From Flavisphingopyxis soli (GTDB lineage Bacteria; Pseudomonadota; Alphaproteobacteria; Sphingomonadales; Sphingomonadaceae), in NCBI RefSeq assembly GCF_007995095.1, contig NZ_VOPY01000001.1:707001-771000 (forward strand): 64,000 nt of DNA. The letters are read 5' to 3'. The notes beneath the pieces are model-generated. The model was not told where the DNA came from, did no database searches, and worked only from the letters and a program-made list of their open reading frames with translations. Made by a program: the position numbers and the translations under genes. Of the stretch, positions 35,609-45,359 are shown piece by piece (position 1 is the stretch's first letter; each line of letters begins with the position of its first letter).

Positions 35609-36139
35609 ATGGACCAAATGCCGATCTTCGACCAGTTGCCACCCGGCCTGCTCACGCAACGAGAAGCCGAGTGCCTGGCGCTGGCCAGCAAGAACATGGA
35701 TTCGAAGCGGATCGGCCGGACATTGAACCTGTCGAACCACACGGTCGATAAATACATCAAGGACGCGATGCGCAAGATCGGCGTGTCGGATCGCTTCCAG
35801 TGCGGCATCCTCGTGCGGTCCTCGCCCGCCTACCAATCGTTGGTATCCCCTGTTCTGGCCCTCGTTCCAGCCGATCTTCACGAGCACACCGGCATCGTCG
35901 AGGCAGGCGTAGAGGGCAGTGCCACCCGACCGACCGATGGAACCGTATCCATTCCGCATGTCAGCGGAATCAATTCGAGCCTCCTGCCAGTCGACAACGA
36001 ACTGCTCTCTGCTTGGGGCGATATATCGGAGTGGAGCTGGCAAAAGCGAACGGCAGTGATTGTGATATTCGCAATCGTCTCGGCCGTGGCGATCGGCACG
36101 TTGCTGACCGCGATGCTGGCGCTTTCATCCCGAATCTAG
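35609..36139 (+). CDS. LuxR-type HTH regulator with C-terminal membrane segment
   Basis: A 176-residue protein with an N-terminal LuxR helix-turn-helix (about 13-65: LLTQREAECLALASKNMDSKRIGRTLNLSNHTVDKYIKDAMRKIGVSD) and one C-terminal transmembrane segment (AVIVIFAIVSAVAIGTLLTAML, about 148-172). There is no receiver or autoinducer domain. A DNA-binding head tethered to the membrane suggests a sensor of membrane state or partners. It starts a four-gene run (36173, 36575, 36982) on the same strand. Upstream of it, 35377-35608 holds no gene. Confidence 0.82.
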   Translation: MDQMPIFDQLPPGLLTQREAECLALASKNMDSKRIGRTLNLSNHTVDKYIKDAMRKIGVSDRFQCGILVRSSPAYQSLVSPVLALVPADLHEHTGIVEAGVEGSATRPTDGTVSIPHVSGINSSLLPVDNELLSAWGDISEWSWQKRTAVIVIFAIVSAVAIGTLLTAMLALSSRI

Positions 36140-36172
36140 CCCCAGTTCGGCCATGCGCCGGAAGGGGAAATC

Positions 36173-36532
36173 ATGTTGAACGAACGAAAAGCAGCGGCTG
36201 CAAATGTCGCCAAGAATCTTTTCAGGCTCGAACGGGCGATCGACGAGGGGATCCTTGCCGCCGGCGAAATGGCGTCCGCGTTACCCCAGGCGCGCATCAA
36301 CGCAGGCGTATCGGCGGTCGTCGGCCAAGCCGCCTTCGATCAGGCGGCCGGAATACTGGGCGCGCTGGTGGCAGGACGACAGAGCGCCGTTTCCCTTCAT
36401 GAAAGCCTCGCCGCGGTGCGCGACCAACTGGGTATGCGCAACCAAACCGTAGCGTTCGGCGATGGAGACAAGCTGCCGACGATTGGCCATAGTGCGAACG
36501 ATGTCGAACGATCGATCGCCCAGGCAAGCTAA
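36173..36532 (+). CDS. Uncharacterised protein in the LuxR/MarR cassette
   Basis: A 119-residue helical protein starting MLNERKAAAANVAKNLFRLERAIDEG, with alanine-rich amphipathic helices through residue 85 and no signal peptide or membrane segment. GGAAGGGGAAATC gives it a strong ribosome site. It sits 33 bases after the LuxR-type gene and 42 bases before the membrane protein. No family recognised. A small helical partner for one of the regulators is a guess. Confidence 0.6.
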   Translation: MLNERKAAAANVAKNLFRLERAIDEGILAAGEMASALPQARINAGVSAVVGQAAFDQAAGILGALVAGRQSAVSLHESLAAVRDQLGMRNQTVAFGDGDKLPTIGHSANDVERSIAQAS

Positions 36533-36574
36533 TGTCGCCGGACTGCCGTCGTCGTTCATGAAATCGGCGGCGGC

Positions 36575-37003
36575 ATGATCGGTTACATCTACATGGCGCT
36601 CGCGATTTTTTGCTTCGGCTTCGCGTGGGCAGCAGGGCGTGCCTCCGAACGCGTGGCAGCCAGCACGATCATGTACGGAACGCTGGCGACGATCGCGGTT
36701 CAACGAATAACCGGCGATCACTTTGCCAACGTCCTGATCGCGCAAGTCGCTGTAGATGTATCGGTTTTCCTAATCTTTTACATCTTGGCAATGCGGGGAT
36801 CTCGCACATGGGTACTTTGGATCGCAGCCTGGCAGCTGGTAAACCTGATGACGCATCTGGCCCGTTCGCTCGATCACGGGATGATCGAAGCGAGGGTATA
36901 TTCGATGTCCCAGGGGTTCTGGGCCTATCCGACGATCGGTCTGGTGATTTATGCGACGTGGAAGGGGCGGAGATTCGACAAATGCCCCCAGCCCCTCTCC
37001 TAG
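36575..37003 (+). CDS. Multi-pass membrane protein of unknown function
   Basis: A 142-residue protein with about four hydrophobic segments (IYMALAIFCFGFAWAAGR; IMYGTLATIAVQR; VLIAQVAVDVSVFLIFYILAM; and GFWAYPTIGLVIYATW), with a WQLVNLMTHLARSLDHG loop. I do not recognise the family. It overlaps the MarR-like gene by 22 bases, so they are probably translationally coupled. Confidence 0.65.
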   Translation: MIGYIYMALAIFCFGFAWAAGRASERVAASTIMYGTLATIAVQRITGDHFANVLIAQVAVDVSVFLIFYILAMRGSRTWVLWIAAWQLVNLMTHLARSLDHGMIEARVYSMSQGFWAYPTIGLVIYATWKGRRFDKCPQPLS

Positions 37004-37512
37004 CGATCGACAAAATCGCCGATGAGGTGCGCAATCTGCGAGAGATAATCGCGGACATAATGCCCTCGAGACGGCCAAAAAACCCGATTGGCGATGACGT
37101 CCGACAATCACCCTCGCGCTGTAATGGCGTCCAAGACGTGCGCTCGCCCGGCGGCGTCACCGCGCCGTTTATCCGCGCGCTCATCCGCCATCGCAAATTG
37201 CGTAGCAGCTACTTCTCGGCGGACTGGTTCACCGACCCGGCATGGGACATCCTGCTGGATTTGACCGCCGCCAAGCTTGAGCAACGCACGGTTTCGACAT
37301 CGAGCCTGTGTCTGGCGTGTACGGTTCCGCAAACCACTGCACTCAGGTGGGTCAAGAACATGACCAAGGCGGGATTGCTGGTGCGTGAGCGCGACCCAGA
37401 CGACGCGCGACGGGTCTTTGTTTCGTTGAGCCCGGATGCCGAGGCGAAGATGCATGCGTATCTCGCAAAACTGGGGGCCGTGGCTGAGGAAGGCGGTCCT
37501 CCAACGCTTTGA
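36982..37512 (+). CDS. MarR-like winged-helix DNA-binding protein
   Basis: A 176-residue protein. After a helical N-terminus (AIDKIADEVRNLREIIADIM), residues about 85-165 form a winged helix: WDILLDLTAAKLEQRTVSTSSLCLACTVPQTTALRWVKNMTKAGLLVRERDPDDARRVFVSLS, in which the DxRR wing is the MarR hallmark. Ligand unknown. It is the last gene of the LuxR cassette, starting within the membrane-protein gene. 37513-37689 contains no gene. Confidence 0.78.
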   Translation: MPPAPLLAIDKIADEVRNLREIIADIMPSRRPKNPIGDDVRQSPSRCNGVQDVRSPGGVTAPFIRALIRHRKLRSSYFSADWFTDPAWDILLDLTAAKLEQRTVSTSSLCLACTVPQTTALRWVKNMTKAGLLVRERDPDDARRVFVSLSPDAEAKMHAYLAKLGAVAEEGGPPTL

Positions 37513-37689
37513 CTTGGAAACAGCGTTGCGATGCTGATTGCGCGGCGATCGCGCGGTGCTGTTGCTCATCAAGGTGCTTGTCGTTCGTCCGCATCGCGAT
37601 CACGTTTCGGCCAATCGTGTGCCACGAACCCTTTCGCCCGGTTCATGCGTTCGCTACGCGAGCGATATGATTTCGACGGGAGAGTTTCG

Positions 37690-39387
37690 ATGCGCAAGGT
37701 AATGACGGCGATATTGGCGGGCACGGCATTGGCAGCTGGGCTGGCCGCGGGCGGTTGCACGACGATGGCTGGCGGTGATGCGGCGAGCACGACGGGTGCG
37801 ACAAGCGCCGACAGCGCCGCGCTCGACGCCGAGCTGGCCAAGTTCGCGACGGTGAAGATGAACCCCGACACCAGCTTCCTCACCGGCGAGGAGCGCCAGG
37901 TCGTCAATTTGCTGATCAAGGCCGCCGACCTGATGAGCGAGATCTACCAGCGCCAGTATTACGCTGCCAACCCGGCGATCCGTCAGCAGATCCTGGCGAG
38001 TACAGGCCCCGACAAGGCGCGGCTGCTCGCGCTCTATGACATCAACAACGGGCCGTGGAACCAGCTCGACGGCTACAAGCCGTTCTTCGGATCGATCACC
38101 GCGCCCGAGGGTGCCGGCTTCTATCCGGTCGACCTGTCGAAGCAGGAACTCGACGCGTATATCGCCAAAAATCCCAAGCAGAAGGACGCGCTGATGGACG
38201 GCTATACCGTCGTCAAGCGCGACGGGGCGAAGCTCGTTGCGGTGCCCTATAGCCAGGAATACCAGCCGTGGCTCGAGCCCGCTGCGCGCTATCTCGAACA
38301 GGCCGCGGCGATCACCAGCAATGCCAGCCTCAAGACATTCCTCACGCTGCGCGCGCAGGCGTTCCGGACGAATGACTATTACCCGAGCGAGCTCGCCTGG
38401 ATGGATATCAAGGATACGCCGATCGAGCCGGTGATCGGGCCGTACGAAGTCTATACCGACCGGCTCTATGGCCAGAAGACCGCGTTCGAGGCGTTCATCA
38501 CGCTGCAGAGCCCGAGCGAATCGGCCAAGCTGTCGCACTACAAGGCGCTGCTCCCCGACATGGAGGCGAACCTGCCCGTCGCGGCGAAGTACAAGAACGC
38601 CAATCGCCCGTTCAATTCGCCGATCCTCGTCGCCGACCAGGTGCGCGGCGGCGGCGACAATGTCTCGGGCGTCCAGACGATCGCGTTCAACCTGCCCAAT
38701 GACGAGCGCGTGCGCAGCACCAAGGGCGCCAAGAAGGTGATCCTCGCCAACGTCCTCGGCGCGAAATACGACCGCATCCTCGAACCGATCGCCGAGCGCG
38801 TCCTCGCCCCGGCGCAGGCGGGCCAGGTGGTCAAGAAATACATGACCGCAGAGACGCTGTTCCACGAACTGTCGCACAGCCTCGGGCCCGGCATCATCAA
38901 GGTTGGCGGACGCGACACGACGGTCGGCGCCGAATTGAAGGAGCAATATTCGGCGAGCGAGGAGTGCAAGGCCGACGTCATGGGCGTGTGGACGATCCTC
39001 TATCTGATGAAGCGCGGCGAAATGCCGATCGCCGAGCGCGAGCAGCTGCTCAGCACTTATTTCGCGGGGATTTTCCGCGCAGTGCGCTTTGGCATCGACG
39101 AGGCGCACGGACGCGGCGCGGCGGTCCAGTACAGCTATCTCAAGGAGAAGGGCGCATTCGCCTGGGATGCATCGAAGGGCCGCTATGTCGTCAATTACGA
39201 CAAGATGGAGGCGGGCCTGTCGGCGTTGCTCAATGAGCTGGTAACGCGCCAGGGCGACGGCGATTATGCCGGAATGAAAGCGTTCCTCGCCAAATACGCG
39301 CATCTCGACGCGCAGGCCGAGGCGGTGCTGTCAGGCATGGCCGCCATCCCGACCGACATCAAACCGATCTATCCCGACACGGTCTGA
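37690..39387 (+). CDS. Dipeptidyl-peptidase III-like (M49) metallopeptidase, lipoprotein
   Basis: A 565-residue protein with a lipoprotein signal (LAAGLAAGGC). The zinc site reads HELSH at 392-396 and the third-ligand segment EECKAD at 424-429, the same order as the HELLGH...EECRAD of M49 peptidases, although one residue shorter in the first motif. FNLPNDE and the long N-terminal domain also fit M49. It would remove peptides in the periplasm. The start at 37690 gives a standard signal peptide. Confidence 0.8.
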   Translation: MRKVMTAILAGTALAAGLAAGGCTTMAGGDAASTTGATSADSAALDAELAKFATVKMNPDTSFLTGEERQVVNLLIKAADLMSEIYQRQYYAANPAIRQQILASTGPDKARLLALYDINNGPWNQLDGYKPFFGSITAPEGAGFYPVDLSKQELDAYIAKNPKQKDALMDGYTVVKRDGAKLVAVPYSQEYQPWLEPAARYLEQAAAITSNASLKTFLTLRAQAFRTNDYYPSELAWMDIKDTPIEPVIGPYEVYTDRLYGQKTAFEAFITLQSPSESAKLSHYKALLPDMEANLPVAAKYKNANRPFNSPILVADQVRGGGDNVSGVQTIAFNLPNDERVRSTKGAKKVILANVLGAKYDRILEPIAERVLAPAQAGQVVKKYMTAETLFHELSHSLGPGIIKVGGRDTTVGAELKEQYSASEECKADVMGVWTILYLMKRGEMPIAEREQLLSTYFAGIFRAVRFGIDEAHGRGAAVQYSYLKEKGAFAWDASKGRYVVNYDKMEAGLSALLNELVTRQGDGDYAGMKAFLAKYAHLDAQAEAVLSGMAAIPTDIKPIYPDTV

Positions 39388-39414
39388 CGCGCTGCGCTAT
39401 GCCGGGGCGGAGGT

Positions 39415-40134
39415 TCACTCCGCCGCGGCGTCGCCGTCGTATTTGAGTTCGAGGAAGCGCTTGCGCGTTGCGAGTCGGTCGAGGTCGCCGCTGGCGATCT
39501 GTTCGGTCATCGTGCCGATCTCGCGTTCGATCAGCTTCAGCCCGTCGATCAGCTGGTCGTCGGCCTTGCGACCGTTGATTTCCTTGGTCCTGAGCGACAG
39601 CGGCACGCGGCGATAGCCGGTGATGAGTTCGGGCAGGTCCTCGGCGACGAGGCGACGGACCTCGAGTGCGGCAGGTTCCTGCGGATCGAGCGCGCGCAAC
39701 TGGTCGGACAATTGGTCGAGCTGCGCGCCGATGCCGTCGACGAGCGTGCGCGCGGGCGGCGGCAGCGCGGGGCGTTGCGCCTCGAGGAACAGTTCGGTCT
39801 GCGCGGGCAGGCGGCCGAGGTCGGTCTGGCGCAGCGTGTCGCGCGTCGCCTCGGGCAGCTTGGGCCAGTTGGCGAACACGCCGCCGGCCCCGAGAATCGC
39901 CAGCGCAACGATCATCACGCCCCAGAAGCCGATGCCGTTGAGCACCGCGCCGATGACGCCGGCGGCGACCATGATGACCGCGGCAGCGATGAAGAAGCGC
40001 GTGAATTTCTGCCAGGCATGCTTGATCTTGAGCTGCTTGGACTTGCGCCCGACGCTGTGATTGGCGCGGCGGTCACGGCTGCGTTCGATGCTGGCGCGCG
40101 CGTCGTGGACTGCGATGTCGGTCGATGTCGTCAT
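39415..40134 (-). CDS. XpaC-like membrane protein partner of TelA
   Basis: A 239-residue protein with a basic N-terminus, two adjacent hydrophobic segments (FFIAAAVIMVAAGVIGAVLNGIGFWGVMIVALAILGAGGVF) and a helical cytoplasmic domain (about 95-239). It resembles the 5-bromo-4-chloroindolyl phosphate hydrolysis (XpaC) family, which lies next to telA in many bacteria. Its ATG overlaps the telA stop (ATGA). Possibly a membrane anchor for TelA. Confidence 0.75.
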   Translation of the reverse strand: MTTSTDIAVHDARASIERSRDRRANHSVGRKSKQLKIKHAWQKFTRFFIAAAVIMVAAGVIGAVLNGIGFWGVMIVALAILGAGGVFANWPKLPEATRDTLRQTDLGRLPAQTELFLEAQRPALPPPARTLVDGIGAQLDQLSDQLRALDPQEPAALEVRRLVAEDLPELITGYRRVPLSLRTKEINGRKADDQLIDGLKLIEREIGTMTEQIASGDLDRLATRKRFLELKYDGDAAAE

Positions 40135-41375
40135 TCGAGCGCCGCCAGCGGGTTGTTGGCCGGGGCCGAAGAGCCGAGCCGCTTGGCCTCTTCGGCGCCC
40201 TCGGCGCGGGCGATGTAGCCTTGCGATTTTTCGACCTCGTTCGACAGCGTGTGGACCGTCTGTTTCATCGAATCGAGCGCCTTCAGCTTGAACGCGTCGA
40301 TCGAATCCATCGTGTCGTAGATGTTCTGGAAGGCGCGCTGCAGCGTCTCGACCGGGATCGTCGCGCTGGCCGCCTGTTCATGGATCGTCGCGGTCTGGTT
40401 CTTGAGCATCGTGCCGGTCGAATCGATGATCTGGGCAGTCGTCGTGTTGAGCGCGGTGATCTGGTCGAGGACGAGCTTCTGTCCGACCAGCGCCTGGGCG
40501 ACGGTGACCGCGGTGCGCAATGCGCCGACGGTGGTCGTGCTGGCGCGGTCGACACCCTTGACCAGTTCGACGTTGTTCTTCTTGACGAGGTCGAGCGCGA
40601 GATAGCCCTGAACCGTCACCGCCATCTGGGTGAGCAGGTCCTGCGTACGCTGGCGGACATAGAACAACGCGGTCTCGCGGATCGCCTTGGCCTTGGCCGG
40701 GTCGGTCGCGTCGAGATCGGCGGCGCGCTCCTCGAGCCGTTCGTCCAATGTCTTCGACATGTGGATCATCTGTTCGAGATTGCCCATCGCGGCCCACAGG
40801 TTCTGCCGCTCGGTATCGATCGCGGCATTGTCCATCAGCAGCTCGTCCTTGCCGCTGCCGAGGCTTTTCAGGATCTGTGCGATGTGGCCCTGCGAACTTT
40901 TGTAGCCGTCGAAATAATTGCGCAGCTTCGACCCGAACGGGATGATGCCGAACAGTTTTTTCGGTGCGAGCAGGTTGCCCTTCTTGCCGGGATCGAGATC
41001 CTCGATGACGCGGCGCAGTTCGGCCAGGTCGGCGCCGACGCCCGATTCCTGATCCATCGCGCGGACCGGACGGTCGAGGAAGCGGTTCGACTGGCCCGCC
41101 GCCTTCATGATCTCGGCGCGGCCCATGTTGGTGATGAGGTCGACGCGCTTGCCGAATTCGGGGCTGTTGACGTCCTGCGCGACGAGGTCGTCGATGAAGC
41201 CGTCGACCTTCTGTGCCAGCTTCGAGGTCTGTTCGACCGACAGCGAAACGAGCCCCGACGCCCTGGCCGGCGAGACGACGGGAACGGGATCGGGCGGAGT
41301 CAGCTTGAGCTCGTCGAGCGTGTCGGTTGCGGTGGCGGTCTTGGTGGCCGCAGGTTGCGCGCTATCGTCTGCCAT
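40131..41375 (-). CDS. TelA-family toxic anion resistance protein
   Basis: A 414-residue cytosolic, mostly helical protein. NRFLDRPVRAM, QNLWAAMGNLEQMIHMSKTLDERLEE, VRQRTQDLLTQMAVTVQGYLALDLVKKNNVELVKGVDRASTTTVGALRTAV and NTTTAQIIDSTGTMLKNQ match the TelA family of tellurite/toxic-compound-tolerance proteins; its biochemical activity is not established. It is the first gene of a pair with the XpaC-like gene. Length is typical. Confidence 0.88.
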   Translation of the reverse strand: MADDSAQPAATKTATATDTLDELKLTPPDPVPVVSPARASGLVSLSVEQTSKLAQKVDGFIDDLVAQDVNSPEFGKRVDLITNMGRAEIMKAAGQSNRFLDRPVRAMDQESGVGADLAELRRVIEDLDPGKKGNLLAPKKLFGIIPFGSKLRNYFDGYKSSQGHIAQILKSLGSGKDELLMDNAAIDTERQNLWAAMGNLEQMIHMSKTLDERLEERAADLDATDPAKAKAIRETALFYVRQRTQDLLTQMAVTVQGYLALDLVKKNNVELVKGVDRASTTTVGALRTAVTVAQALVGQKLVLDQITALNTTTAQIIDSTGTMLKNQTATIHEQAASATIPVETLQRAFQNIYDTMDSIDAFKLKALDSMKQTVHTLSNEVEKSQGYIARAEGAEEAKRLGSSAPANNPLAALE

Positions 41376-41567
41376 AATCCCTCTTTCGCCTGTGCCGCGC
41401 CGTGACGGCCATCACCGCTAAAATGGCGGGGGAGGCGGCGATTTACAAGCTGTTTTATTGGGCTCATACACCCTCGCCGACATCCGCCGCGAAATTTGGC
41501 ATCGAAACGACTGCGTGCAATGCTAGTCAGGCCCCGATTTCCGGAACGTAAACGAGAAGGTCCGCCC

Positions 41568-43199
41568 ATGCGATTCGCCGCCCTTGCCGCCCTGTCCTTC
41601 ATCGCGCTGGCGGTGCCTTCGAGCGCCCAGCAAACGCCCGCATCGCCGGCCAAGCCGCCCAGGTTGCTCGTCGTCATCTCGGTCGACCAGTTCAGCGCCG
41701 ACCTGTTCTCCGAATATCGCGCGCGCTTCACCGGCGGGCTGGCGCGGCTGCAGCAAGGCGGCGTCTTTCCGAGCGGTTATCAGAGCCATTCCGCGACCGA
41801 GACCTGCCCCGGCCATTCGACGATCCTGACCGGCGATCACCCCGCGCGGACCGGTATTGTTGCCAACGACTGGATCGACCTCAACGCCGCGCGCGCCGAC
41901 AAGACGGTCTATTGCGCCGAGGACGAAAGCGTCGCGGGATCGACTTCGAGCGATTACACCGTCAGCGACAAACACCTGCTAGTCCCGACGCTGGGCGAAC
42001 GGATGAAGGCGGCCAATCCGGCGACGCGCGTCGTCTCGGTCGCTGGCAAGGACCGCGCCGCGGTGATGATGGGCGGACACAAGGTCGACGAACTGTGGTG
42101 GTGGGACGGCAAGCGCTTTCGCAGCTACGCCGGGCGCGCCGAACCCGGCGCCGTTACGCGGACCAATCGTGCGGTGACCGCCCGCCTTGCCGAAGCGCAA
42201 CCGGCGACGCCGATGATCGACGCGTGCGCCGACCGGTCGCGCGCGATCGCGGTCAAGGACGGCCTCGTCATGGGGGCAGGGCGCTTTGCCCGCGCGGCGG
42301 GCGATGCCAAGGCGTTTCGCTACAGTCCCGAGTTCGACGCCGCGGTGCTCGCGCTGTCGACCGCGCTGATCTACGACATGAAGCTCGGTCAGGGGCCGAC
42401 CACCGACATCATCAGCATCGGCGCATCGGCGACCGATTATATCGGCCATGGCTATGGCACGCAGGGCAGCGAGATGTGCCTCCAGCTGATGGCGCTCGAT
42501 GCCAGCCTGGGCGACTTCATGACCCGGCTCGATGCCACCGGGGTCGATTACATGGTCGTCCTGACCGCCGATCATGGCGGGCTCGACATGGCTGAACGGT
42601 CGCGGATGGAAGGCGCGCCCGATGCGCAGCGAATCGCCAAGAGCTTCGACCGCGACGCCATTGCCAAGGCAGCAAATGCGGCCGCAGGCACGCCCGAGGG
42701 CAGCGTCGTGTTCAACGGCAGCGAGATCTACCTCGATGGCAAATTGACCGGCGCGCAGCGGGCGAAACTGACCGGCCTGCTCGTCGCGGCAATCGCGCGC
42801 CAGCCGCAGGTCGCCGACGTGTTCACCCGCGCGCAGATCGAGGCGGCACCCGTCCCGGCCGGACCGCCCGAAAGCTGGTCGATCATCGATCGGGTCAAGG
42901 CGAACCATTACGCGCCGCGCTCGGGCGATCTGTATGTCGTGCTCAAGCCGCGCGTGACGCCGATCGCCGATCCGGGTCCGGGCTATGTCGCGACGCATGG
43001 CAGCGTGTGGGATTACGATCGGCGCGTGCCGATGTTGTTCTGGCGTAAGGGCATGGCGGGGTTCGAGCAGCCATTGGGTGTCGAGACGGTCGATATCGCG
43101 CCGACGCTGGCGAGCGTGATCGGGCTCACGCTCCCCGCCGGTGCGGTCGATGGACGCTGCCTCGATCTCGATCCCGGAGCGACGACGACTTGTCGCTGA
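41568..43199 (+). CDS. PafA/PhoK-type alkaline phosphatase
   Basis: A 543-residue secreted enzyme: signal peptide (MRFAALAALSFIALAVPSSA), metal-binding VISVDQF (Asp40), nucleophile threonine in SHSATETCPGHSTILTG (Thr79), SATDYIGHGYG and LTADHGG for the zinc ligands, and ATHGSVWDYDRRVP for the last histidine. These are the features of the PafA/PhoK family, described in Sphingomonas as a calcium-dependent secreted phosphatase (PhoK). No Pho box is recognisable upstream. Start at 41568 has GAGAAGG before it. Confidence 0.9.
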   Translation: MRFAALAALSFIALAVPSSAQQTPASPAKPPRLLVVISVDQFSADLFSEYRARFTGGLARLQQGGVFPSGYQSHSATETCPGHSTILTGDHPARTGIVANDWIDLNAARADKTVYCAEDESVAGSTSSDYTVSDKHLLVPTLGERMKAANPATRVVSVAGKDRAAVMMGGHKVDELWWWDGKRFRSYAGRAEPGAVTRTNRAVTARLAEAQPATPMIDACADRSRAIAVKDGLVMGAGRFARAAGDAKAFRYSPEFDAAVLALSTALIYDMKLGQGPTTDIISIGASATDYIGHGYGTQGSEMCLQLMALDASLGDFMTRLDATGVDYMVVLTADHGGLDMAERSRMEGAPDAQRIAKSFDRDAIAKAANAAAGTPEGSVVFNGSEIYLDGKLTGAQRAKLTGLLVAAIARQPQVADVFTRAQIEAAPVPAGPPESWSIIDRVKANHYAPRSGDLYVVLKPRVTPIADPGPGYVATHGSVWDYDRRVPMLFWRKGMAGFEQPLGVETVDIAPTLASVIGLTLPAGAVDGRCLDLDPGATTTCR

Positions 43200-43327
43200 G
43201 CGGTGCGCGCGGCGGTTAACGCGCCGGGCGCACAGCGCGTCGAAGCGAACACGGCAAAGCTTGCCGCAACGCACAATCTCGGCTAAAGGCGCGCACGAAC
43301 GCGGGTAATGGCCTGGCCACACCCCAA

Positions 43328-43355
43328 CCTCTCCGCTGAACTGGAGAGGCTTTTT
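43328..43355 (+). terminator. Terminator-like hairpin between phosphatase and typA
   Basis: CCTCTCC (43328-43334) pairs with GGAGAGG (43343-43349) across an 8-base loop, followed by C and five T. It is 128 bases after the phosphatase stop and only 28 bases before the typA start, so it could also act as a leader attenuator of typA. Confidence 0.7.
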
Positions 43356-43382
43356 GCCTTTTCAAAAACTGAGAGATTTTTC

Positions 43383-45263
43383 ATGTCCTCCACGGGCTCG
43401 CTTCGTAATATCGCCATCATCGCCCACGTCGATCACGGCAAAACCACGCTGGTCGACCAGCTGTTCCGCCAGTCGGGCACCTTCCGCGACAACCAGCGCG
43501 TCGAAGAGCGCGCGATGGATTCGAACGATCTCGAAAAGGAACGCGGGATCACGATTCTGGCGAAATGCACCAGCGTCGAATGGCACGGCAAGGTCGAGAC
43601 CGCGTCGGGCGGCCCCGATACCGGCCTTGAAACCACGCGCATCAACATCGTCGATACGCCCGGACACGCCGATTTCGGTGGCGAAGTCGAGCGCATCCTG
43701 TCGATGGTCGACGGCGTCATCCTGCTCGTCGATGCCGCCGAGGGCGCGATGCCGCAGACCAAGTTCGTCACCGGCAAGGCGCTTGCATTGGGCCTCAAGC
43801 CGATCGTCGTCGTCAACAAGATCGACCGTCCCGACGGCCGTCCCGCCGAAGTGCTCGACGAAGTGTTCGACATGTTCGTCGCCATGGGCGCAAGCGACGA
43901 GCAGCTCGATTTCCCCGTCCTCTACGCATCGGGCCGCAACGGCTATGCGAGCGAAGACATCGAGGCGCGCGAAGGCACGCTGGCACCGTTGTTCAAGACG
44001 ATCATCAGCCACGTCCCGCAGCCCGACGTCGATCCCGACGCCGAGTTCCGCTTCCTCGTCACGCTGCTCGACCGCGACAATTTCGTCGGTCGCATCCTGA
44101 CCGGCCGGATCGATTCGGGCCGCCTCGACCTCAATATGCCGATCCACGCGCTCGACATGGACGGCAAGGTCATCGAAGTCGGTCGCGCGACCAAGATCAT
44201 GGCCTTCCGCGGCCTCGAACGCGTCCCCGTCGACCAGGCACAGGCGGGCGATATCGTCAGCCTCGCCGGCCTGACCAACGCGACCGTCGCCAACACCATC
44301 TGCGATCCCAGCGTGACCGAGCCGATCGCCGCGCAGCCGATCGATCCGCCGACGCTGTCGATGCGCTTTGCGGTCAACGACAGTCCGTTCGCCGGGCGCG
44401 AGAGCCGCGACAACAAGGTGACCAGCCGCGTCATCCGCGATCGCCTGTTCCGCGAAGCCGAATCGAACGTCGCGATCCGCGTCACCGAGAGCGCCGACAA
44501 GGACAGTTTCGAAGTCGCCGGCCGCGGCGAGCTGCAGCTTGGCGTCGTCATCGAGACGATGCGCCGCGAAGGCTTCGAACTTGGCATCAGCCGCCCGCGC
44601 GTGCTGTTCGCCGAGGACGAGAACGGCAAGCGGACCGAACCGTATGAGACCGTCGTGATCGACGTCGACGACGATTATTCGGGCACCGTCGTCGAGAAGA
44701 TGCAGCGCCGCAAGGCCGAGCTCACCGACATGCGTCCGTCGGGCGGCGGCAAGACGCGCATCACCTTCAGCGCACCGTCGCGCGGCCTGATCGGCTATCA
44801 CGGCGAGTTCCTGTCGGACACGCGCGGCACCGGCACGATGAACCGGTTGTTCGAGAAATACGGGCCGTACAAGGGCACGATCGAGGGCCGCCAGAACGGC
44901 GTCCTGATCGCCAACGGCACCGGCGAAGCAGTCGGCTATGCGCTCGGCTTCCTCGAAGAGCGCGGCATCCTGATGGTGTCGCCCGGCGAAGCTGTCTACG
45001 AAGGCATGATCATCGGCGAGAACGCCAAGCCCGACGATCTTGAAGTCAATCCGATGAAGTCGAAGCAGCTGACCAACTTCCGGTCGACCGGCAAGGACGA
45101 TGCCATTCGTCTGACGCCGCCCAAGCGGCTGACGCTCGAGCAGGCAATCGCCTATATCGACGACGACGAGATGGTCGAAGTGACGCCCAAGCACATCCGC
45201 CTGCGCAAGCGCTTCCTCGACGCCAACGACCGCAAGAAATTCAAGCGCAGCGTCGCCGCCTAA
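43383..45263 (+). CDS. typA: Translational GTPase TypA/BipA
   Basis: A 626-residue GTPase. G1 [10 protein letters not shown]2 RGITI, G3 [13 protein letters not shown]4 [10 protein letters not shown] define the N-terminal domain, followed by EF-G-like domains and the family's C-terminal signature ([33 protein letters not shown]). It helps ribosome assembly, especially under stress or cold. Start at [14 protein letters not shown] terminator-like hairpin is directly upstream and a real terminator directly downstream (45291-45317), so it is monocistronic. Confidence 0.96.
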   Translation: MSSTGSLRNIAIIAHVDHGKTTLVDQLFRQSGTFRDNQRVEERAMDSNDLEKERGITILAKCTSVEWHGKVETASGGPDTGLETTRINIVDTPGHADFGGEVERILSMVDGVILLVDAAEGAMPQTKFVTGKALALGLKPIVVVNKIDRPDGRPAEVLDEVFDMFVAMGASDEQLDFPVLYASGRNGYASEDIEAREGTLAPLFKTIISHVPQPDVDPDAEFRFLVTLLDRDNFVGRILTGRIDSGRLDLNMPIHALDMDGKVIEVGRATKIMAFRGLERVPVDQAQAGDIVSLAGLTNATVANTICDPSVTEPIAAQPIDPPTLSMRFAVNDSPFAGRESRDNKVTSRVIRDRLFREAESNVAIRVTESADKDSFEVAGRGELQLGVVIETMRREGFELGISRPRVLFAEDENGKRTEPYETVVIDVDDDYSGTVVEKMQRRKAELTDMRPSGGGKTRITFSAPSRGLIGYHGEFLSDTRGTGTMNRLFEKYGPYKGTIEGRQNGVLIANGTGEAVGYALGFLEERGILMVSPGEAVYEGMIIGENAKPDDLEVNPMKSKQLTNFRSTGKDDAIRLTPPKRLTLEQAIAYIDDDEMVEVTPKHIRLRKRFLDANDRKKFKRSVAA

Positions 45264-45290
45264 GCGCGGACGAGGATGCGTGGCGCGGAT

Positions 45291-45317
45291 CGGCTGGCGT
45301 GAGGCCGGCCGGTTTTT
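45291..45317 (+). terminator. Rho-independent terminator of typA
   Basis: CGGCTGGC (45291-45298) pairs with GCCGGCCG (45304-45311), with one G-U pair, across a GTGAG loop, followed by G and five T. It lies 28 bases after the typA stop. Confidence 0.85.
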
Positions 45318-45359
45318 CGCCGCTGGATTCGATTCGCGCGCCGCGCTAGGGACACTGAC

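Noticed and set aside
35303-37512. Integrated element at tRNA-Gln
   Set aside because: No integrase gene and no repeat of the tRNA 3' end was seen downstream within the window.
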